Part shown: positions 11,601-25,300 of the stretch, one piece after another | How the letters are laid out: every line of letters begins with the position of its first letter | Numbering within the stretch: position 1 is the first letter of the stretch | Assembly: GCA_920105625.2 (NCBI GenBank) | Contig: OV050033.1 | Span: forward strand, 111,189,700 to 111,253,699 | Direction of reading: 5' to 3' | Source: Clusia tigrina | Lineage: Eukaryota > Arthropoda > Insecta > Diptera > Clusiidae | DNA length: 64,000 nucleotides | Notes under the pieces: model-generated | Databases searched by the model: none | Told to the model about the DNA's origin: nothing | Seen by the model: only the letters and a program-made list of their open reading frames with translations | Translations under genes and position numbers: made by a program

Positions 11601-13193
11601 AGGGTAGCATAGCTTTGAGCGATAGCTTAAATTGACAAGAGGCTCGAGTACTTTATTGTTACAAAATTTCAAGGTTTTATGACCCTCCAGTAAAAAGTTA
11701 CAAGCATTTGTATGTTGCAAACTTTGATAGGTGTAGGACGTATCATTTGAAACTTTATCAGTGATTGATTTTATGGTTTTATGCCCTCCAGTAAAAAGTT
11801 ACAAGCATTTGTATGTTGCAAACTTTGATAGGTGTAGGACGTACTGTATAGAAGTTAGGGCCATTTGAAGCTTTATCAGTGTTTAATTTCAAGGTTTTAT
11901 GACGCTCCAGTAAAACGTTACAAGCATTTGTATGCTGCAAACTTTGATAGGTATAGGATGCACCGTATAAAAGTTAGGGCCATTTGAAGTTTTTTCAGTG
12001 TTTGATTTGGGACTCACCCGTAGCATAGCTTTGAGCGATAGCTTAAATTGACAAGAGGCTCGAGTACTTTATTGTTACAAAATTTCAAGGTTTTATGACC
12101 CTCCAGTAAAAAGTTACAAGCATTTGTATGTTGCAAACTTTGATAGGTGTAGGACGTACCGTATAGAAGTTAGGGCAATTTGAAGTTTCATCAGTGTTTG
12201 ATTTGGGACTCACGGATAGCATAGCTTTGAGCGATAGCTTAAATTGACAAGAGGCTCGCGTACTTTATTGTTACAAAATTTCAAGGTTTTATGACGCTCC
12301 AGTAAAAATTTACAAGCATTTGAATGTTGCAAACTTTGATAGGTGTAGGACGTACCGTATAGAAGTTAGGGCCATTTGAAGTTTTGTCAGGGTTTGATTT
12401 GGGACTCAAGGGTAGCATAGCTTTGAGCGATAGCTTTAATTGACAAGAGGCTCGAGTACTTTACTGATACAAAATTTCAAGATTTTATGACGCTCCAGTA
12501 AAAAGTGACAAGCATTTGTATGTTGCAAACTTTGATAGGAATAGGATGCTCCGTATAGAAGTTAGGGCCATTCGAAGTTTTATCAGTGTTTGATTTGGAC
12601 TCACGGGTAGCATAGCTTTGAGCGATAGCTTAAATTGACAAGAGGCTCGAGTACTTTATTGTTACAAAATTTCAAGGTTTTATGACGCTCCAGTAAAAAG
12701 TTACAAGCATTTGAATGTTGCAAACTTTGATAGGTGTAGGACGTACCGTTTAGAAGTTAGGGCCATTTGAAGTTTTATCAGTGTTTGATTTGGGACTCAA
12801 GGGTAGCATAGCTTTGAGCGATAGCTTAAATTGACAAGGGGCTCGAGTACTTTATTGTTACAAAATTTCAAGGTTTTATGACCCTTCAGTAAAAAGTTAC
12901 AAACATTTGTATGTTGCAAACTTTGATCGGTGTAGGACGTACCGTATAGAAGTTAGGGCCATTTGAAGCTTTATCAGTGTTTGATTTCATGGTTTTATGC
13001 CCTCCAGTAAACAGTTACAAGCATTTGTATGTTGCAAACTTTGATAGGTGTAGGACGTACTGTATAGAAGTTAGGGCCATTTGAAGCTTTATCAGTGTTT
13101 GATTTCATGGTTTTATGACGCTCCAGTAAAAAGTGACAAACATTTGTATGTTGCAAACTTTGATAGGTATAGGATGCACCGTATATAAGTTAG
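8676..13193 (+). repeat. 4518-bp higher-order repeat (26-mer), left-half copy
   Basis: The next unit begins 4518 bp later: TGAAGTTTTTTCAGTG occurs at 8683 and 13201. The block is collinear with 43021-47538 at offset 34345, checked at about eight landmarks with no net indel. In the 43-kb copy, which I parsed fully, the unit has 26 monomers: 19 F and 7 S, two of the S being 102 bp. It is itself partly duplicated internally, because the 102-bp S, S and following F series appears twice about 2.1 kb apart. Confidence 0.9.
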
Positions 13194-14481
13194 GGCCATT
13201 TGAAGTTTTTTCAGTGTTTGATTTGGGACTCAACCGTAGCATAGCCTTGAGCGATAGCTTAAATTGAAAAGAGGCTCGAGTACTTTATTGTGACAAAATT
13301 TCAAGGATTTATGACGCTCCAGTAAAAAGTGTGAAGCATTTGAATGTTGCAAACTTTGATAGGTGTAGGACGTACCGTATAGAAGTTAGGGCCATTTGAA
13401 GTTTTATCAGTGTTTGATTTGGGACTCAAGGGTAGCATAGCTTTGAGCGATAACTTTAATTGACAAGAGGCTCGAGTACTTTATTGATACAAAATTTCAA
13501 GGTTTTATGACGCTCTAGTAAAAAGTTACAAGCATTTGCATGTTGGAAACTTTGATAGGTATAGGATGCACCGTATAGAAGTTAGGTCCATTTGAAGTTT
13601 TATCAGTGTTTGATTTGGTATTCAAGGGTAGCATAGGTTTGAGCGATAGCTTAAATTGACAAGAGGCTCGAGTACTTTATTGTTACAAAATTTCAAGGTT
13701 TTATGACCCTCCAGTAAAAAGTTACAAGCATTTGTATGTTGCAAACTTTGATAGGTGTAGGATGTACCGTATAGAAGTTAGGGCAATTTGAAGCTTTATC
13801 AGTGTTTGATTTCATGGTTTTATAACCCTCCAGTAAAAAGTTACAAGCATTTGTATGTTGCAAACTTTGATAGGTTTAGGACGTACCGTATAGAAGTTAG
13901 GGCCATTTGAAGTTTTATCTGTGTTTTGTTTGGGACTCAATGGTAGCATAGCTTTGAGCGATAGCTTAAATTGACAAGAGGCTCGAGTACTTTATTGTTA
14001 TAAAATTTCAAGGTTTTATGACCCTCCAGTAAAAAGTTACAAGCATTTGTATGTTGCAAACTTTGATAGGTTTAGGACGTACCGTATAGAAGTTAGGGCC
14101 ATTTGAAGTTTTATCAGTGTTTGATTTGGGACTCAAGGGTAGCATAGCTATGACCGATAGCTTAAATTGACAAGAGGCTCGAGTACTTTATTGTTACAAA
14201 ATTTCAAAGTGTTATGACGCTCCAGTAAAAAGTTACAAGCATATGTATGTTGCAAACTTTGATAGGTGTTGGACGTACCGTATAGAATTAAGGCCATTTG
14301 AAGTTTTATCAGTGTTTGATTTGGGACTCAAGGGTAGCATAGCTTTGAGCGATAGCTTAAATTGACAAGGGGCTCGAGTACTTTATTGTTACAAAATTTC
14401 AAGGTTTTATGACCCTTCAGTAAAAAGTTACAAACATTTGTATGTTGCAAACTTTGATCGGTGTAGGACGTACCGTATAGA
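13194..14481 (+). repeat. Start of a second 26-mer, then transition to the S-rich family
   Basis: Bases 13194 to about 13695 repeat the beginning of the 26-mer and match 47539-48040 at offset 34345. Near 13695 the sequence leaves the 26-mer pattern (GACCCTCC where the 26-mer has GAACCTCC) and enters S copies with GGCAATTTGAAGCTTT and ATAACCCTCC, followed by F copies with TCTGTGTTTTGTTTGG, TATGACCGATAG and GTTGGACG. This is the left boundary of the S-rich half. Confidence 0.8.
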
Positions 14482-17400
14482 AGTTAGGGCCATTTGAAGC
14501 TTTATCAGTGTTTGATTTCATGGTTTTATGCCTTCCAGTAAAAAGTTACAAGCATTTGTATGTTACAAACTTTGATAGGTGTAGGACGTACTGTATAGAA
14601 GTTAGGGCCATTTGAAGCTTTATCAGTGTTTGATTTCATGGTTTTATGACGCTCTAGTAAAAAGTTACAAGCATTTGCATGTTGGAAACTTTGATAGGTA
14701 TAGGATGCACCGTATAGAAGTTAGGGCCATTTGAAGTTTTATCAGTGTTTGATTTGGTATTCAAGGGTAGCATAGGTTTGAGCGATAGCTTAAATTGACA
14801 AGAGGCTCGAGTACTTTATTGTTACAAAATTTCAAGGTTTTATGACCCTCCAGTAAAAAGTTACAAGCATTTGTATGTTGCAAACTTTGATAGGTGTAGG
14901 ATGTACCGTATAGAAGTTAGGGCAATTTGAAGCTTTATCAGTGTTTGATTTCATGGTTTTATAACCCTCCAGTAAAAAGTTACAAGCATTTGTATGTTGC
15001 AAACTTTGATAGGTGTAGGACATACCGTATAGAAGTTAGGGCCATTTGAAGCTTTATCAGTGTATGATTTCATGGTTTTATGCCCTCCAGTAAAAAGTTA
15101 CAAGCATTTGTATGTTGCAAACTTTGATAGGTGTAGGATGTACCATATAGAAGTTAGGGCCATTTGAAGCTTTATCAGTGTTTGATTTCATGGTTTTATG
15201 CCTTCCAGTAAAAAGTTACAAGCATTTGTAAGTTGCAAACTTTGATAGGTGTAGGACGTACTGTATAGAAGTTAGGGCCATTTGAAGCTTTATCAGTGTT
15301 TGATTTCATGGTTTTATGACGCTCTAGTAAAAAGTTACAAGCATTTGCATGTTGGAAACTTTGATAGGTATAGGATGCACCGTATAGAAGTTAGGGCCAT
15401 TTGAAGTTTTATCAGTGTTTGATTTGGTATTCAAGGGTAGCATAGGTTTGAGCGATAGCTTAAATTGACAAGAGGCTCGAGTCCTTTATTGTTACAAAAT
15501 TTCAAGGTTTTATGACCCTCCAGTAAAAAGTTACAAGCATTTGTATGTTGCAAACTTTGATAGGTGTAGGATGTACCGTATAGAAGTTAGGGCAATTTGA
15601 AGCTTTATCAGTGTTTGATTTCATGGTTTTATAACCCTCCAGTAAAAAGTTACAAGCATTTGTATGTTGCAAACTTTGATAGGTGTAGGACATACCGTAT
15701 AGAAGTTAGGGCCATTTGAAGCTTTATCAGTGTATGATTTCATGGTTTTATACCCTCCAGTAAAAAGTTACAAGCATTTGTATGTTGCAAACTTTGATAG
15801 GTGTAGGATGTACCATATAGAAGTTAGGGCCATTTGAAGCTTTATCAGTGTTTGATTTCATGGTTTTATGCCCTCCAGTAAAAAGTTACAGGCATTTGTA
15901 TGTTGCAAACTTTGATAGGTATAGGATGCACCGTATATAAGTTAGGGCCATTTGAAGTTTTTTCAGTGTTTGATTTGGGACTCAACCGTAGCATAGCCTT
16001 GAGCGATAGCTTAAATTGAAAAGAGGCTCGAGTACTTTATTGTGACAAAATTTCAAGGATTTATGACGCTCCAGTAAAAAGTGTGAAGCATTTGAATGTT
16101 GCAAACTTTGATAGGTGTAGGACGTACCGTATAGAAGTTAGGGCCATTTGAAGTTTTATCAGTGTTTGATTTGGGACTCAAGGGTAGCATAGCTTTGAGC
16201 GATAGCTTTAATTGACAAGAGGCTCGAGTACTTTATTGATACAAAATTTCAAGGTTTTATGACGCTCTAGTAAAAAGTTACAAGCATTTGCATGTTGGAA
16301 ACTTTGATAGGTATAGGATGCACCGTATAGAAGTTAGGGCCATTTGAAGTTTTATCAGTGTTTGATTTGGTATTCAAGGGTAGCATAGGTTTGAGCGATA
16401 GCTTAAATTGACAAGAGGCTCGAGTACTTTATTGTTACAAAATTTCAAGGTTTTATGACCCTCCAGTAAAAAACTTACAAGCACTTGTATGTTGCAAACT
16501 TTGATAGGTGTAGGATGTACCGTATAGAAGTTAGGGCAATTTGAAGCTTTATCAGTGTTTGATTTCATGGTTTTATAACCCTCCAGTAAAAAGTTACAAG
16601 CATTTGTATGTTGCAAACTTTGATAGGTTTAGGACGTACCGTATAGAAGTTAGGGCCATTTGAAGTTTTATCTGTGTTTTGTTTGGGACTCAATGGTAGC
16701 ATAGCTTTGAGCGATAGCTTAAATTGACAAGAGGCTCGAGTACTTTATTGTTATAAAATTTCAAGGTTTTATGACCCTCCAGTAAAAAGTTACAAGCATT
16801 TGTATGTTGCAAACTTTGATAGGTTTAGGACGTACCGTATAGAAGTTAGGGCCATTTGAAGTTTTATCAGTGTTTGATTTGGGACTCAAGGGTAGCATAG
16901 CTATGAACGATAGCTTAAATTGACAAGAGGCTCGAGTACTTTATTGTTACAAAATTTCAAAGTGTTATGACGCTCCAGTAAAAAGTTACAAGCATATGTA
17001 TGTTGCAAACTTTGATAGGTGTTGGACGTACCGTATAGAATTAAGGCCATTTGAAGTTTTATCAGTGTTTGTTTTGGGACTCAAGGGTAGCATAGCTTTG
17101 AGCGATAGCTTAAATTGACAAGGGGCTCGAGTACTTTATTGTTACAAAATTTCAAGGTCTTATGACCCTTCAGTAAAAAGTTACAAACATTTGTATGTTG
17201 CAAACTTTGATCGGTGTAGGACGTACCGTATAGAAGTTAGGGCCATTTGAAGTTTTATCTGTGTTTTGTTTGGGACTCAATGGTAGCATAGCTTTGAGCG
17301 ATAGCTTAAATTGACAAGAGGCTCGAGTACTTTATTGTTATAAAATTTCAAGGTTTTATGACCCTCCAGTAAAAAGTTACAAGCATTTGTATGTTGCAAA

Positions 17401-17821
17401 CTTTGATAGGTTTAGGACGTACCGTATAGAAGTTAGGGCCATTTGAAGTTTTATCAGTGTTTGATTTGGGACTCAAGGGTAGCATAGCTATGAACGATAG
17501 CTTAAATTGACAAGAGGCTCGAGTACTTTATTGTTACAAAATTTCAAAGTGTTATGACGCTCCAGTAAAAAGTTACAAGCATATGTATGTTGCAAACTTT
17601 GATAGGTGTTGGACGTACCGTATAGAATTAAGGCCATTTGAAGTTTTATCAGTGTTTGATTTGGGACTCAAGGGTAGCATAGCTTTGAGCGATAGCTTAA
17701 ATTGACAAGGGGCTCGAGTACTTTATTGTTACAAAATTTCAAGGTTTTATGACCCTTCAGTAAAAAGTTACAAACATTTGTATGTTGCAAACTTTGATCG
17801 GTGTAGGACGTACCGTATAGA
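14482..17821 (+). repeat. 3340-bp higher-order repeat copy, carrying an internal 587-bp duplication
   Basis: Offset 3340 links this block to the one that follows: GTGTAGGACG at 14461 and 17801, and the 670-bp modules at 14641/15311 and 17981/18651. Inside it, 16654-17240 is repeated at 17241-17827 (587 bp, three F monomers). The next copy lacks that duplication and is 2752 bp. The block also has one extra A near 16472. Confidence 0.85.
14641..15980 (+). repeat. Paired 670-bp modules (one F plus four S each)
   Basis: GTTTTATGACGCTCTAG begins at 14641 and 15311, giving a 670-bp unit of one F (with GCATGTTGGAAAC and GGTATTCAAGGG) and four S. The second module departs at about 15880 (CCCTCC and ACAGGCATTTG). 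The same doublet spacing of 670 bp occurs at 17981/18651, 20733/21403, 26473/27143, 53307/53977 and in the 3264-bp repeats, so this is the basic building block of the S-rich half. Confidence 0.88.
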
Positions 17822-17827
17822 AGTTAG
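16654..17827 (+). repeat. 587-bp tandem duplication (three F monomers, two copies)
   Basis: The sequence from GGCCATTTGAAGTTTTATCTG at 16654 is repeated from 17241 and returns to the expected order at 17828. It spans the monomers with TCTGTGTTTTG, TATGAACG and GTTGGACG. The related copies at 18-20.6 kb and 55-56 kb have only one unit, so this is a copy-specific event. Confidence 0.88.
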
Positions 17828-20573
17828 GGCCATTTGAAGCTTTATCAGTGTTTGATTTCATGGTTTTATGCCTTCCAGTAAAAAGTTACAAGCATTTGTA
17901 TGTTGCAAACTTTGATAGGTGTAGGACGTACTGTATAGAAGTTAGGGCCATTTGAAGCTTTATCAGTGTTTGATTTCATGGTTTTATGACGATCTAGTAA
18001 AAAGTTACAAGCATTTGCATGTTGGAAACTTTGATAGGTATAGGATGCACCGTATAGAAGTTAGGGCCATTTGAAGTTTTATCAGTGTTTGATTTGGTAT
18101 TCAAGGGTAGCATAGGTTTGAGCGATAGCTTAAATTGACAAGAGGCTCGAGTACTTTATTGTTACAAAATTTCAAGGTTTTATGACCCTCCAGTAAAAAG
18201 TTACAAGCATTTGTATGTTGCAAACTTTGATAGGTGTAGGATGTACCGTATAGAAGTTAGGGCAATTTGAAGCTTTATCAGTGTTTGATTTCATGGTTTT
18301 ATAACCCTCCAGTAAAAAGTTACAAGCATTTGTATGTTGCAAACTTTGATAGGTGTAGGACTTACCGTATAGAAGTTAGGGCCATTTGAAGCTTTATCAG
18401 TGTATGATTTCATGGTTTTATGCCCTCCAGTAAAAAGTTACAAGCATTTGTATGTTGCAAACTTTGATAGGTGTAGGATGTACCATATAGAAGTTAGGGC
18501 CATTTGAAGCTTTATCAGTGTTTGATTTCATGGTTTTATGCCTTCCAGTAAAAAGTTACAAGCATTTGTAAGTTGCAAACTTTGATAGGTGTAGGACGTA
18601 CTGTATAGAAGTTAGGGCCATTTGAAGCTTTATCAGTGTTTGATTTCATGGTTTTATGACGCTCTAGTAAAAAGTTACAAGCATTTGCATGTTGGAAACT
18701 TTGATAGGTATAGGATGCACCGTATAGAAGTTAGGGCCATTTGAAGTTTTATCAGTGTTTGATTTGGTATTCAAGGGTAGCATAGGTTTGAGCGATAGCT
18801 TAAATTGACAAGAGGCTCGAGTACTTTATTGTTACAAAATTTCAAGGTTTTATGACCCTCCAGTAAAAAGTTACAAGCATTTGTATGTTGCAAACTTTGA
18901 TAGGTGTAGGATGTACCGTATAGAAGTTAGGGCAATTTGAAGCTTTATCAGTGTTTGATTTCATGGTTTTATAACCCTCCAGTAAAAAGTTACAAGCATT
19001 TGTATGTTGCAAACTTTGATAGGTGTAGGACATACCGTATAGAAGTTAGGGCCATTTGAAGCTTTATCAGTGTATGATTTCATGGTTTTATACCCTCCAG
19101 TAAAAAGTTACAAGCATTTGTATGTTGCAAACTTTGATAGGTGTAGGATGTACCATATAGAAGTTAGGGCCATTTGAAGCTTTATCAGTGTTTGATTTCA
19201 TGGTTTTATGCCCTCCAGTAAAAAGTTACAGGCATTTGTATGTTGCAAACTTTGATAGGTATAGGATGCACCGTATATAAGTTAGGGCCATTTGAAGTTT
19301 TTTCAGTGTTTGATTTGGGACTCAACCGTAGCATAGCCTTGAGCGATAGCTTAAATTGAAAAGAGGCTCGAGTACTTTATTGTGACAAAATTTCAAGGAT
19401 TTATGACGCTCCAGTAAAAAGTGTGAAGCATTTGAATGTTGCAAACTTTGATAGGTGTAGGACGTACCGTATAGAAGTTAGGGCCATTTGAAGTTTTATC
19501 AGTGTTTGATTTGGGACTCAAGGGTAGCATAGCTTTGAGCGATAGCTTTAATTGACAAGAGGCTCGAGTACTTTATTGATACAAAATTTCAAGGTTTTAT
19601 GACGCTCTAGTAAAAAGTTACAAGCATTTGCATGTTGGAAACTTTGATAGGTATAGGATGCACCGTATAGAAGTTAGGGCCATTTGAAGTTTTATCAGTG
19701 TTTGATTTGGTATTCAAGGGTAGCATAGGTTTGAGCGATAGCTTAAATTGACAAGAGGCTCGAGTACTTTATTGTTACAAAATTTCAAGGTTTTATGACC
19801 CTCCAGTAAAAAGTTACAAGCATTTGTATGTTGCAAACTTTGATAGGTGTAGGATGTACCGTATAGAAGTTAGGGCAATTTGAAGCTTTATCAGTGTTTG
19901 ATTTCATGGTTTTATAACCCTCCAGTAAAAAGTTACAAGCATTTGTATGTTGCAAACTTTGATAGGTTTAGGACGTACCGTATAGAAGTTAGGGCCATTT
20001 GAAGTTTTATCTGTGTTTTGTTTGGGACTCAATGGTAGCATAGCTTTGAGCGATAGCTTAAATTGACAAGAGGCTCGAGTACTTTATTGTTATAAAATTT
20101 CAAGGTTTTATGACCCTCCAGTAAAAAGTTACAAGCATTTGTATGTTGCAAACTTTGATAGGTTTAGGACGTACCGTATAGAAGTTAGGGCCATTTGAAG
20201 TTTTATCAGTGTTTGATTTGGGACTCAAGGGTAGCATAGCTATGAACGATAGCTTAAATTGACAAGAGGCTCGAGTACTTTATTGTTACAAAATTTCAAA
20301 GTGTTATGACGCTCCAGTAAAAAGTTACAAGCATATGTATGTTGCAAACTTTGATAGGTGTTGGACGTACCGTATAGAATTAAGGCCATTTGAAGTTTTA
20401 TCAGTGTTTGTTTTGGGACTCAAGGGTAGCATAGCTTTGAGCGATAGCTTAAATTGACAAGGGGCTCGAGTACTTTATTGTTACAAAATTTCAAGGTCTT
20501 ATGACCCTTCAGTAAAAAGTTACAAACATTTGTATGTTGCAAACTTTGATCGGTGTAGGACGTACCGTATAGA
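17822..20573 (+). repeat. 2752-bp higher-order repeat copy
   Basis: It follows the same monomer order as 14482-17821 without the 587-bp duplication. The next unit starts at 20574, and shared landmarks sit 2752 bp apart (18172 and 20924). It contains a 670-bp doublet (17981 and 18651) and the TGTGAAGCATTTGAATG F monomer near 19420. Confidence 0.82.
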
Positions 20574-22342
20574 AGTTAGGGCCATTTGAAGCTTTATCAG
20601 TGTTTGATTTCATGGTTTTATGCCTTCCAGTAAAAAGTTACAAGCATTTGTATGTTGCAAACTTTGATAGGTGTAGGACGTACTGTATAGAAGTTAGGGC
20701 CATTTGAAGCTTTATCAGTGTTTGATTTCATGGTTTTATGACGCTCTAGTAAAAAGTTACAAGCATTTGCATGTTGGAAACTTTGATAGGTATAGGATGC
20801 ACCGTATAGAAGTTAGGGCCATTTGAAGTTTTATCAGTGTTTGATTTGGTATTCAAGGGTAGCATAGGTTTGAGCGATAGCTTAAATTGACAAGAGGCTC
20901 GAGTACTTTATTGTTACAAAATTTCAAGGTTTTATGACCATCCAGTAAAAAGTTACAAGCATTTGTATGTTGCAAACTTTGATAGGTGTAGGATGTACCG
21001 TATAGAAGTTAGGGCAATTTGAAGCTTTATCAGTGTTTGATTTCATGGTTTTATAACCCTCCAGTAAAAAGTTACAAGCATTTGTATGTTGCAAACTTTG
21101 ATAGGTGTAGGACATACCGTATAGAAGTTAGGGCCATTTGAAGCTTTATCAGTGTATGATTTCATGGTTTTATGCCCTCCAGTAAAAAGTTACAAGCATT
21201 TGTATGTTGCAAACTTTGATAGGTGTAGGATGTACCATATAGAAGTTAGGGCCATTTGAAGCTTTATCAGTGTTTGATTTCATGGTTTTATGCCTTCCAG
21301 TAAAAAGTTACAAGCATTTGTAAGTTGCAAACTTTGATAGGTGTAGGACGTACTGTATAGAAGTTAGGGCCATTTGAAGCTTTATCAGTGTTTGATTTCA
21401 TGGTTTTATGACGCTCTAGTAAAAAGTTACAAGCATTTGCATGTTGGAAACTTTGATAGGTATAGGATGCACCGTATAGAAGTTAGGGCCATTTGAAGTT
21501 TTATCAGTGTTTGATTTGGTATTCAAGGGTAGCATAGGTTTGAGCGATAGCTTAAATTGACAAGAGGCTCGAGTACTTTATTGTTACAAAATTTCAAGGT
21601 TTTATGACCCTCCAGTAAAAAGTTACAAGCATTTGTATGTTGCAAACTTTGATAGGTGTAGGATGTACCATATAGAAGTTAGGGCCATTTGAAGCTTTAT
21701 CAGTGTTTGATTTCATGGTTTTATGCCTTCCAGTAAAAAGTTACAAGCATTTGTATGTTGCAAACTTTGATAGGTGTAGGATGTACCATATAGAAGTTAG
21801 GGCCATTTGAAGCTTTATCAGTGTTTGATTTCATGGTTTTATGCCCTCCAGTAAAAAGTTACAGGCATTTGTATGTTGCAAACTTTGATAGGTGTAGGAC
21901 GTACCGTATAGAAGTTAGGGCCATTTGAAGTTTTATCTGTGTTTTGTTTGGGACTCAAGGGTAGCATAGCTTTGAGCGATAGCTTAAATTGACAAGAGGC
22001 GCGAGTACTTTATTGTTACAAAATTTAAAGGTTTTATGACGCTCCAGTAAAAAGTTACAAGCATTTGTATGTTGCAAACATTGATAGGTGTAGGACGTAC
22101 CGTATAGAAGTTAGGGCCACTTGAAGTATTATCAGTGTTTGATTTGGGACTCAAGGGTAGCATAGCTTTGAGCGATAGCTTAAATTGACAAGAGGCTCGA
22201 GTACTTTATTGTTACAAAATTTCAAGGTTTTATGACCCTCCAGTAAAAAGTTACAAGCATTTGTATGTTGCAAACTTTGATTGGTGTAGGATGTACCATA
22301 TAGAAGTTAGGGCCATTTGAAGCTTTATCAGTGTTTGATTTC
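18530..22342 (+). repeat. 3813-bp higher-order repeat, copy 1
   Basis: Sequence from about 18530 is repeated from about 22343 at constant offset 3813. Checked points are 18842/22655, 20924/24737, 21988/25801 and 22288/26101. The copies abut, so this is a direct tandem duplication that overlaps the 2752-bp unit. Its right part introduces an F monomer with GAGGCGCGAG in place of GAGGCTCGAG (near 22000). Confidence 0.87.
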
Positions 22343-25300
22343 ATGGTTTTATGCCTTCCAGTAAAAAGTTACAAGCATTTGTAAGTTGCAAACTTTGATA
22401 GGTGTAGGACGTACTGTATAGAAGTTAGGGCCATTTGAAGCTTTATCAGTGTTTGATTTCATGGTTTTATGACGCTCTAGTAAAAAGTTACAAGCATTTG
22501 CATGTTGGAAACTTTGATAGGTATAGGATGCACCGTATAGAAGTTAGGGCCATTTGAAGTTTTATCAGTGTTTGATTTGGTATTCAAGGGTAGCATAGGT
22601 TTGAGCGATAGCTTAAATTGACAAGAGGCTCGAGTACTTTATTGTTACAAAATTTCAAGGTTTTATGACCCTCCAGTAAAAAGTTACAAGCATTTGTATG
22701 TTGCAAACTTTGATAGGTGTAGGATGTACCGTATAGAAGTTAGGGCAATTTGAAGCTTTATCAGTGTTTGATTTCATGGTTTTATAACCCTCCAGTAAAA
22801 AGTTACAAGCATTTGTATGTTGCAAACTTTGATAGGTGTAGGACATACCGTATAGAAGTTAGGGCCATTTGAAGCTTTATCAGTGTATGATTTCATGGTT
22901 TTATGCCCTCCAGTAAAAAGTTACAAGCATTTGTATGTTGCAAACTTTGATAGGTGTAGGATGTACCATATAGAAGTTAGGGCCATTTGAAGCTTTATCA
23001 GTGTTTGATTTCATGGTTTTATGCCCTCCAGTAAAAAGTTACAGGCATTTGTATGTTGCAAACTTTGATAGGTATAGGATGCACCGTATATAAGTTAGGG
23101 CCATTTGAAGTTTTTTCAGTGTTTGATTTGGGACTCAACCGTAGCATAGCCTTGAGCGATAGCTTAAATTGAAAAGAGGCTCGAGTACTTTATTGTGACA
23201 AAATTTCAAGGATTTATGACGCTCCAGTAAAAAGTGTGAAGCATTTGAATGTTGCAAACTTTGATAGGTGTAGGACGTACCGTATAGAAGTTAGGGCCAT
23301 TTGAAGTTTTATCAGTGTTTGATTTGGGACTCAAGGGTAGCATAGCTTTGAGCGATAGCTTTAATTGACAAGAGGCTCGAGTACTTTATTGATACAAAAT
23401 TTCAAGGTTTTATGACGCTCTAGTAAAAAGTTACAAGCATTTGCATGTTGGAAACTTTGATAGGTATAGGATGCACCGTATAGAAGTTAGGGCCATTTGA
23501 AGTTTTATCAGTGTTTGATTTGGTATTCAAGGGTAGCATAGGTTTGAGCGATAGCTTAAATTGACAAGAGGCTCGAGTACTTTATTGTTACAAAATTTCA
23601 AGGTTTTATGACCCTCCAGTAAAAAGTTACAAGCATTTGTATGTTGCAAACTTTGATAGGTGTAGGATGTACCGTATAGAAGTTAGGGCAATTTGAAGCT
23701 TTATCAGTGTTTGATTTCATGGTTTTATAACCCTCCAGTAAAAAGTTACAAGCATTTGTATGTTGCAAACTTTGATAGGTATAGGACGTACCGTATAGAA
23801 GTTAGGGCCATTTGAAGTTTTATCTGTGTTTTGTTTGGGACTCAATGGTAGCATAGCTTTGAGCGATAGCTTAAATTGACAAGAGGCTCGAGTACTTTAT
23901 TGTTATAAAATTTCAAGGTTTTATGACCCTCCAGTAAAAAGTTACAAGCATTTGTATGTTGCAAACTTTGATAGGTTTAGGACGTACCGTATAGAAGTTA
24001 GGGCCATTTGAAGTTTTATCAGTGTTTGATTTGGGACTCAAGGGTAGCATAGCTATGAACGATAGCTTAAATTGACAAGAGGCTCGAGTACTTTATTGTT
24101 ACAAAATTTCAAAGTGTTATGACGCTCCAGTAAAAAGTTACAAGCATATGTATGTTGCAAACTTTGATAGGTGTTGGACGTACCGTATAGAATTAAGGCC
24201 ATTTGAAGTTTTATCAGTGTTTGTTTTGGGACTCAAGGGTAGCATAGCTTTGAGCGATAGCTTAAATTGACAAGGGGCTCGAGTACTTTATTGTTACAAA
24301 ATTTCAAGGTCTTATGACCCTTCAGTAAAAAGTTACAAACATTTGTATGTTGCAAACTTTGATCGGTGTAGGACGTACCGTATAGAAGTTAGGGCCATTT
24401 GAAGCTTTATCAGTGTTTGATTTCATGGTTTTATGCCTTCCAGTAAAAAGTTACAAGCATTTGTATGTTGCAAACTTTGATAGGTGTAGGACGTACTGTA
24501 TAGAAGTTAGGGCCATTTGAAGCTTTATCAGTGTTTGATTTCATGGTTTTATGACGCTCTAGTAAAAAGTTACAAGCATTTGCATGTTGGAAACTTTGAT
24601 AGGTATAGGATGCACCGTATAGAAGTTAGGGCCATTTGAAGTTTTATCAGTGTTTGATTTGGTATTCAAGGGTAGCATAGGTTTGAGCGATAGCTTAAAT
24701 TGACAAGAGGCTCGAGTACTTTATTGTTACAAAATTTCAAGGTTTTATGACCCTCCAGTAAAAAGTTACAAGCATTTGTATGTTGCAAACTTTGATAGGT
24801 GTAGGATGTACCGTATAGAAGTTAGGGCAATTTGAAGCTTTATCAGTGTTTGATTTCATGGTTTTATAACCCTCCAGTAAAAAGTTACAAGCATTTGTAT
24901 GTTGCAAACTTTGATAGGTGTAGGACATACCGTATAGAAGTTAGGGCCATTTGAAGCTTTATCAGTGTATGATTTCATGGTTTTATGCCCTCCAGTAAAA
25001 AGTTACAAGCATTTGTATGTTGCAAACTTTGATAGGTGTAGGATGTACCATATAGAAGTTAGGGCCATTTGAAGCTTTATCAGTGTTTGATTTCATGGTT
25101 TTATGCCTTCCAGTAAAAAGTTACAAGCATTTGTAAGTTGCAAACTTTGATAGGTGTAGGACGTACTGTATAGAAGTTAGGGCCATTTGAAGCTTTATCA
25201 GTGTTTGATTTCATGGTTTTATGACGCTCTAGTAAAAAGTTACAAGCATTTGCATGTTGGAAACTTTGATAGGTATAGGATGCACCGTATAGAAGTTAGG

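Noticed and set aside
13540..13560. CENP-B box candidate in the GCATGTTGGAAACTTTG variant
   Set aside because: The central TTGGAAAC matches the mammalian box, but the essential TTCG and CGGG flanks are absent and the unvaried core reads TTGCAAAC.
14832..15023. Recurrent 63-codon minus-strand open frame starting Met-Ser-Tyr, seen about a dozen times (for example 15502, 18842, 20924, 22655, 53499, 62779)
   Set aside because: It spans S monomers in the 670-bp modules and recurs only because they recur. Monomer lengths (119, 196) are not multiples of three, the frame is kept open by chance, and a one-base change removes the start in the copy at 18172.
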